DNA of 64,000 bases from Variovorax sp. 770b2 (GTDB lineage: Bacteria > Pseudomonadota > Gammaproteobacteria > Burkholderiales > Burkholderiaceae_C). A program made the position numbers and the translations under genes. Positions 59,625 to 64,000 of the stretch are shown in pieces (the stretch's first letter is position 1; each line of letters opens with the position of its first letter). The notes beneath the pieces were generated by a model. It searched no databases, had not been told where the DNA came from, and saw only the letters and a list, made by a program, of their open reading frames with translations. The stretch covers positions 839,796 to 903,795 of the forward strand of contig NZ_FOXJ01000001.1 of the NCBI RefSeq assembly GCF_900115685.1, read 5' to 3'.

Positions 59625-60821
59625 CTAGATGACTTTGGCGATCGACGCGCAGACGTAGTCGATGTTCTTGCTGTTCAGTGCGGCCACGCACATGCGGCCG
59701 GTGTCGGTGCCGTACACGCCGAATTCATTGCGCAGGCGCACCATCTGGTCCTTGGTGAGGCCCGAGTAGCTGAACATGCCGATCTGCGTGGTGATGAAGC
59801 TCATGTCTTCCTTCACGCCGGCCGCCTTCAGGCCATCGACCAGCTTCTGGCGCATGGCCTTGATACGCACGCGCATCTCGCCGAGTTCCTTTTCCCAGAG
59901 GGCGCGCAGCTCGGCATTGCCGAGCACCGCGGCCACCACCGCGCCGCCGTGGATCGGCGGGTTGCTGTAGTTGGTGCGGATGGCGATCTTCAGCTGCGAC
60001 AGCACGCGGCCGGCTTCTTCCTTGTTCTCGCACAGCACCGAGAGGGCGCCCACGCGTTCGCCGTAGAGGCTGAAGCTCTTGGAGAACGAGGTCGAGACGA
60101 AGAACGTCAGACCCGCTTCTACGAACTTGGCGACGGCGGCGCCGTCTTCCTTCAGGCCGTAGCCGAAGCCCTGGTAGGCCATGTCCAGGAAGGGCACGAG
60201 GCCCTTGGCCTTGACTGCGGCGACGACCTGGTCCCACTGGGCTGCGGTGATGTCGTAGCCGGTCGGGTTGTGGCAGCAGGCGTGCAGCACGACGACGGTG
60301 CCCGCGGGCGCTGCGTTCAGCGCGGCCAGCATGCCCTCGAAGTTGACCCCGCGCTTGGCGGCGTCGTAGTAGGGATAGCTTTCGACGTCGAAGCCCGCGT
60401 TGGTGAACAGGGCGCGGTGGTTTTCCCAGCTCGGGTCGCTGATCAGCACCTTGGCCTTGGGGTTGAGCTTCTTCAGGAAGTCGGCGCCGACCTTCAGGCC
60501 GCCGGTGCCGCCGATGGCCTGGATCGTGGCCACGCGGCCCGATTGCACGGGCTCGCTGTCGGCACCGAAAACCAGTGTCTTCACGGCGTTGTCGTACGCC
60601 ACGATGCCGTCGATGGGGAGATAACCGCGCGCCGTGGGCGCTTTCATCATGTCCTGTTCGGCGGCCTGCACGCACTGCAGCAGGGGCAGCTTGCCGTTGT
60701 CGTCGTAATAGACGCCGACGCCGAGATTGACCTTGTTGGGATTGGTATCGGCTCCAAATTGCTCGTTGAGGCCGAGGATCGGGTCGCGCGGTGCCATTTC
60801 GACCGCGGTGAACATAGACAT
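59625..60821 (-). CDS. tyrB: Aromatic amino acid / aspartate aminotransferase
   Basis: A 398-residue class I PLP transaminase: substrate-Arg and PLP regions [23 protein letters not shown] and the PLP Lys in [16 protein letters not shown]. The family (AspC/TyrB) transfers amino groups between aspartate or aromatic amino acids and 2-oxoglutarate. ATG 60821 is the start; the frame runs on upstream across the promoter and uvrB but that part has no homology. Divergent from uvrB. Confidence 0.92.
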   Translation of the reverse strand: MSMFTAVEMAPRDPILGLNEQFGADTNPNKVNLGVGVYYDDNGKLPLLQCVQAAEQDMMKAPTARGYLPIDGIVAYDNAVKTLVFGADSEPVQSGRVATIQAIGGTGGLKVGADFLKKLNPKAKVLISDPSWENHRALFTNAGFDVESYPYYDAAKRGVNFEGMLAALNAAPAGTVVVLHACCHNPTGYDITAAQWDQVVAAVKAKGLVPFLDMAYQGFGYGLKEDGAAVAKFVEAGLTFFVSTSFSKSFSLYGERVGALSVLCENKEEAGRVLSQLKIAIRTNYSNPPIHGGAVVAAVLGNAELRALWEKELGEMRVRIKAMRQKLVDGLKAAGVKEDMSFITTQIGMFSYSGLTKDQMVRLRNEFGVYGTDTGRMCVAALNSKNIDYVCASIAKVI

Positions 60822-60851
60822 GGAAAGGTCCTTTGGGATGAAAGCTTCGCT

Positions 60852-60885
60852 GGCAACCGGACTTGCGCTACGCTTTCCGGTTGCC
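60852..60885. promoter_or_regulatory. Perfect inverted repeat in the tyrB-uvrB divergent region
   Basis: GGCAACCGGA (60852-60861) and TCCGGTTGCC (60876-60885) form a 10-base perfect dyad around a 14-base loop. No T tract follows. It could be a protein-binding site or an RNA hairpin in the leader of either gene. Confidence 0.7.
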
Positions 60886-60926
60886 TTGAATTTTACCGGC
60901 GCCATCGCCACCTGTCGGGAACAGCC

Positions 60927-63044
60927 ATGCCAGAGAACACCGAAGCCATAGCAGACCTGAAGAAACTGGACCCGATCGGTCCGGCGAAAGAAGGCCAGTT
61001 CATCAAGTATCCCGACTCGCCGTTCGAGCTTTTCCAGCCGTATCCGCCGGCCGGGGACCAGCCCAAGGCAATCGACGGGCTGGTCGAGGGCGTGATCGAC
61101 GGCGAGGTCTTCCAGACGCTGCTGGGCGTGACGGGCTCGGGCAAGACCTTCACCATGGCCAACGTGATCGCGCGGCTGGGCCGCCCGGCCATCGTGTTCG
61201 CGCCCAACAAGACGCTGGCCGCGCAGCTCTACAGCGAGTTTCGCGAGTTCTTCCCGAAGAACGCGATCGAGTACTTCGTGAGCTACTACGACTACTACCA
61301 GCCCGAGGCCTACGTGCCGCAGCGCGATCTGTTCATCGAGAAGGACTCCTCGATCAACGAGCACATCGAGCAGATGCGCCTGTCGGCCACCAAGAGCGTG
61401 CTGGAGCGGCGCGACACGGTCATCGTGGCGACGGTGAGCGCGATCTACGGCATCGGCACGCCCGAGGACTACACGCAGATGCGTTTCATCATGCGGGTGG
61501 GCGACAAGATCGGACAGCGCGACGTGATCAGCCGGCTGATCCGCATGCAGTACACGCGCAACGAGCAGGACTTTGCGCGTGGCACGTTCCGCGTGCGCGG
61601 CGACACGATCGACGTGTTCCCGGCCGAACACAGCGAACTGGCGATCCGCATCGAATTGTTTGACGACGAGATCGAGACGCTGCAGCTGTTCGATCCGCTC
61701 ACCGGCCGAATTCGCCAGAAGATCCCGCGCTTCACGGTGTATCCGTCGAGCCACTACGTGACGCCGCGCGACAAGGTGCTGGGCGCGGTCGAGACCATCA
61801 AGATCGAACTGGCCGAACGGCTCAAGGAGTTCGTGGGGCAGGGCAAGCTCGTGGAGGCGCAGCGCCTGGAGCAGCGCACCCGCTTCGACCTCGAGATGCT
61901 CGCCGAGATCGGCCACTGCAAGGGCATCGAGAACTACTCGCGCCACCTCTCGGGCGCGGCGCCCGGCGACCCGCCGGCCACGCTGACCGACTACCTGCCG
62001 AAGGACGCGCTGATGTTCCTGGACGAGAGCCACCAGATGATCGGCCAGCTCAACGCCATGTACAGCGGCGACCGGGCGCGCAAGACCACGCTGGTCGAGT
62101 ACGGCTTCCGGCTGCCTTCGGCGATGGACAACCGGCCGCTCAAGTTCGAGGAATTCGAAAAGCGCATGCGGCAGGCGATCTTTGTTTCGGCCACGCCGGC
62201 GCAGTACGAGAAGGATCATTCGGGCAATGTCGTCGAGCAGCTCGTGCGCCCGACGGGCCTGATCGACCCCGAGGTCGAGGTGCGTCCCGCGACACACCAG
62301 GTCGACGACGTACTGGGCGAGATCCGCATCCGCGTCGACAAGAACGAGCGTGTGCTCATCACCACGCTGACCAAGCGCATGGCCGAGCAACTGACCGACT
62401 ACCTGGGCGACAACGGCGTGAAGGTGCGCTACCTGCACAGCGACGTAGACACGGTCGAGCGGGTGGAAATCCTGCGCGACTTGCGCCTGGGCGCCTTCGA
62501 CGTGCTGGTGGGCATCAACCTGCTGCGCGAGGGGCTGGACATTCCCGAGGTGTCGCTGGTGGCGATCCTCGATGCGGACAAGGAAGGTTTCCTCCGTGCG
62601 GAGCGCTCGCTGATCCAGACCATCGGCCGCGCGGCGCGGAACCTGAACGGCAAGGCGATCCTGTACGCCGACCGGATGACCGACTCGATGAAGAAGGCCA
62701 TCAGCGAAACCGAGCGCCGTCGCGTCCGACAGATCGCCCACAACGAGGCCAATGGCATCACGCCGCGCAGCATCGTCAAGCAGGTGCGCGACCTGATCGA
62801 CGGGGTCTACAGCGAGAAGACAGGCAAGGAAATGGCCAAGCTCGACCTGGAACGCGCCAAGGTCGAGGACATGAGTGAGAAGGACTTCGCGCGGGAAATC
62901 AAGCGGCTGGAGAAGCTCATGCTCGAGCACGCCCGCAACCTCGAATTCGAGAAGGCGGCAAGGGTTCGGGATCAGCTGGCGCTGCTGCGCGAGCAGGCGT
63001 TCGGGGCGGCGGGCGGCGACAACATCGCGATCTTGCCGTCGTAG
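60927..63044 (+). CDS. uvrB: Excinuclease ABC subunit B
   Basis: A 705-residue DNA-repair helicase-like protein that loads with UvrA and recruits UvrC at lesions. Walker A GVTGSGKT (67-74), the beta-hairpin [16 protein letters not shown] box and a C-terminal UVR motif (about 665-700) are all visible. ATG 60927 follows the promoter region shared with tyrB. No LexA-type box was recognised upstream. Confidence 0.97.
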   Translation: MPENTEAIADLKKLDPIGPAKEGQFIKYPDSPFELFQPYPPAGDQPKAIDGLVEGVIDGEVFQTLLGVTGSGKTFTMANVIARLGRPAIVFAPNKTLAAQLYSEFREFFPKNAIEYFVSYYDYYQPEAYVPQRDLFIEKDSSINEHIEQMRLSATKSVLERRDTVIVATVSAIYGIGTPEDYTQMRFIMRVGDKIGQRDVISRLIRMQYTRNEQDFARGTFRVRGDTIDVFPAEHSELAIRIELFDDEIETLQLFDPLTGRIRQKIPRFTVYPSSHYVTPRDKVLGAVETIKIELAERLKEFVGQGKLVEAQRLEQRTRFDLEMLAEIGHCKGIENYSRHLSGAAPGDPPATLTDYLPKDALMFLDESHQMIGQLNAMYSGDRARKTTLVEYGFRLPSAMDNRPLKFEEFEKRMRQAIFVSATPAQYEKDHSGNVVEQLVRPTGLIDPEVEVRPATHQVDDVLGEIRIRVDKNERVLITTLTKRMAEQLTDYLGDNGVKVRYLHSDVDTVERVEILRDLRLGAFDVLVGINLLREGLDIPEVSLVAILDADKEGFLRAERSLIQTIGRAARNLNGKAILYADRMTDSMKKAISETERRRVRQIAHNEANGITPRSIVKQVRDLIDGVYSEKTGKEMAKLDLERAKVEDMSEKDFAREIKRLEKLMLEHARNLEFEKAARVRDQLALLREQAFGAAGGDNIAILPS

Positions 63045-63112
63045 GCCGGAAGTCCGCGTTCTTCAAGGGGTTGGCGCTGGGGTTTACCCCAGCAGAGTTG
63101 AGGGCCTTCTGC

Positions 63113-63145
63113 TATACTTGACCGAAACACTCAACAACAAAAACT
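63113..63145 (+). promoter_or_regulatory. Candidate iscR promoter with IscR-type half-site
   Basis: TTGACC (63118-63123) with a 17-base spacer and AAACTA resemble -35 and -10. The overlapping ATACTTGACC...CTCAAC sequence resembles one arm of a type 1 IscR site. A long leader of about 130 bases precedes iscR. Weak evidence. Confidence 0.4.
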
Positions 63146-63278
63146 AGAACTTCGCGATGAAGGACCGACTCCTACCGACTGGTTCACCAGTGTCAAGGGT
63201 CGGGCAGGGCGGAGACGAAGTCACCGCGGTCCAGGACCATGGTGTCATTTCAACGGTAAGCACTTGAAGGAGCTTGCG

Positions 63279-63815
63279 ATGCGTCTCACTACCAAAGGCC
63301 GTTTTGCGGTCACCGCCATGATCGATCTGGCCCTGCGCCAGAACACCGGTCCGGTCACCTTGGCTGCAATCAGTCAGCGGCAGCAGATTTCGTTGTCGTA
63401 CCTCGAACAGCTGTTCGGCAAGTTGCGCCGCCACGAACTGGTCGAGTCGACCCGTGGCCCCGGCGGCGGCTACAGCCTCGGCCGCAAGGCTGCGGATATC
63501 ACCGTGGCCGACATCATTGTTTCCGTCGATGAGCCCATCGATGCCACGCAATGCGGCGGCAAGGAAAACTGCCTGGGCGAAGCCGGCCGTTGCATGACGC
63601 ACGAGCTCTGGGCTTCGCTGAACCAGCGCATGGTCGAGTTTCTCGATTCCGTCACCTTGCAGAAGCTGGTCGACGACCAGATCGCCAAGGGCGTGCAGAT
63701 CGAGAACAAGCCGGTCGTCAAGCGCGCGATCTCGGCGCAGCCGGTGGTCAAGCCGATTCGCGTGAATGCGCCGAATTCGGTGTTTGCCCTCGGCAACGTC
63801 TTCGCCAAGTCCTGA
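63279..63815 (+). CDS. iscR: Fe-S cluster assembly regulator IscR
   Basis: A 178-residue Rrf2-family repressor. The winged helix starts MRLTTKGRFAVTAM, and the cluster Cys residues are C92, C98 and C105, followed by the conserved His (TH). The loop between the second and third Cys is one residue longer than in the E. coli protein. A C-terminal extension with Val/Pro/Lys follows. GAAGGAG precedes ATG 63279. First gene of the isc operon. Confidence 0.95.
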   Translation: MRLTTKGRFAVTAMIDLALRQNTGPVTLAAISQRQQISLSYLEQLFGKLRRHELVESTRGPGGGYSLGRKAADITVADIIVSVDEPIDATQCGGKENCLGEAGRCMTHELWASLNQRMVEFLDSVTLQKLVDDQIAKGVQIENKPVVKRAISAQPVVKPIRVNAPNSVFALGNVFAKS

Positions 63816-63892
63816 GTTGCGAGCGGCGCCGAAGAGCGCCGCCGCCAGAAGCCCAGATCAAAGAACAACCCCCACGCCAGCCCGAGCCAGCC

Positions 63893-64000
63893 ATGGACGT
63901 CACTCCTCATTTTCCGATCTATCTCGATTACGGCGCGACTACGCCGGTCGACCCGCGTGTGGTCGACGCCATGATTCCCTGGTTGCGCGAGCACTTCGGC
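63893..64000 (+). CDS. iscS: Cysteine desulfurase IscS (5' part only)
   Basis: The first 36 residues begin MDVTPHFPIYLDYGATTPVD and continue through DAMIPWLREHFG, the standard IscS N terminus. IscS provides sulfur for Fe-S cluster assembly. Gly replaces the more usual Ser or Asn before ATTP. The gene lies 77 bases after iscR and runs off the window. Confidence 0.93.
   Translation, partial: MDVTPHFPIYLDYGATTPVDPRVVDAMIPWLREHFG

Noticed and set aside
60827..60926. LexA box for uvrB
   Set aside because: No CTGT-N8-ACAG type sequence could be recognised; only the unrelated GC-rich dyad is present.
60822..62930. Extension of the aminotransferase frame to over 1100 residues
   Set aside because: The added part is antisense to uvrB and crosses the shared promoter.

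Overview
The window reads as a chromosomal segment of a high-GC betaproteobacterium, most likely Comamonadaceae and Variovorax-like. The evidence is the GC-rich codon use, two orphan Bug-type tricarboxylate-binding proteins, the dusA, iscR and phaZ types, a single-chain methylmalonyl-CoA mutase, and the density of GntR/FadR, IclR and MarR regulators. This is inference from gene content; no rRNA or tRNA gene is visible, and I saw no IS element, phage gene, integrase or CRISPR array.

From 1 to about 43,100 lies an accessory catabolic island of some 42 genes. Its left arm (1-3012, minus strand) holds a racemase-like CoA-transferase-family enzyme, a polytopic permease and an unrecognised protein made of two homologous halves. 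Next comes a FadR-type regulator (3139-3972) and a run of transcription units: amidohydrolase, cupin, Bug protein and flavoprotein (4151-8490); a divergent unit of thiolase-like protein, DUF35 partner and NIPSNAP protein (9320-11298); flavin reductase-FCD fusion, ketosteroid-dehydrogenase-like flavoprotein, NIPSNAP and nitroreductase (11525-15384); and, behind an AraC regulator, luciferase-like monooxygenase, two hydrolases, Bug protein, Fe-dependent dehydrogenase, second reductase-FCD fusion, enoyl-CoA hydratase and CoA-transferase (16570-24978). A smaller module (25000-33134) has a TIM-barrel isomerase-like protein, IclR, a Gfo/Idh/MocA oxidoreductase, a shikimate-dehydrogenase-like enzyme, acyl-CoA dehydrogenase, two-domain CoA-transferase and another ketosteroid-dehydrogenase-like flavoprotein. 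Then follow two SDRs with an ABC-type binding protein (33234-36078), a MarR / Baeyer-Villiger monooxygenase / esterase module (36097-39345), an aldo-keto reductase, a hydrolase, a Nudix protein and a further FadR-type regulator (42357-43100).

The enzyme mix (ring-desaturating flavoproteins, FMNH2- and FAD-dependent monooxygenases, ester and C-C hydrolases, CoA transfer and beta-oxidation) fits catabolism of an alicyclic or terpenoid ketone or acid through oxygenative ring opening and CoA-ester degradation. The substrate cannot be read from the sequence. Several units share an operator-like dyad, AWTGGT-N3-ACCAWT, placed on recognisable promoters, which suggests one FadR-family regulon. The most striking feature is a pair of flavin reductases fused to an FCD effector domain that closely resembles the FCD domain of the local regulator at 3139.

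From about 43,455 the content becomes more core-like: dusA; an IclR and a GntR regulator; a complete propionyl-CoA to succinyl-CoA operon (methylmalonyl-CoA mutase, acetyltransferase, MeaB, carboxylase beta and alpha chains, biotin synthase and an epimerase-like VOC protein); an Lrp regulator; EamA and LysE exporters; RsxB-like ferredoxin; intracellular PHB depolymerase with a histone-H1-like tail; aromatic aminotransferase; uvrB; iscR; and the start of iscS. The propionate operon could drain propionyl-CoA made by the upstream island.
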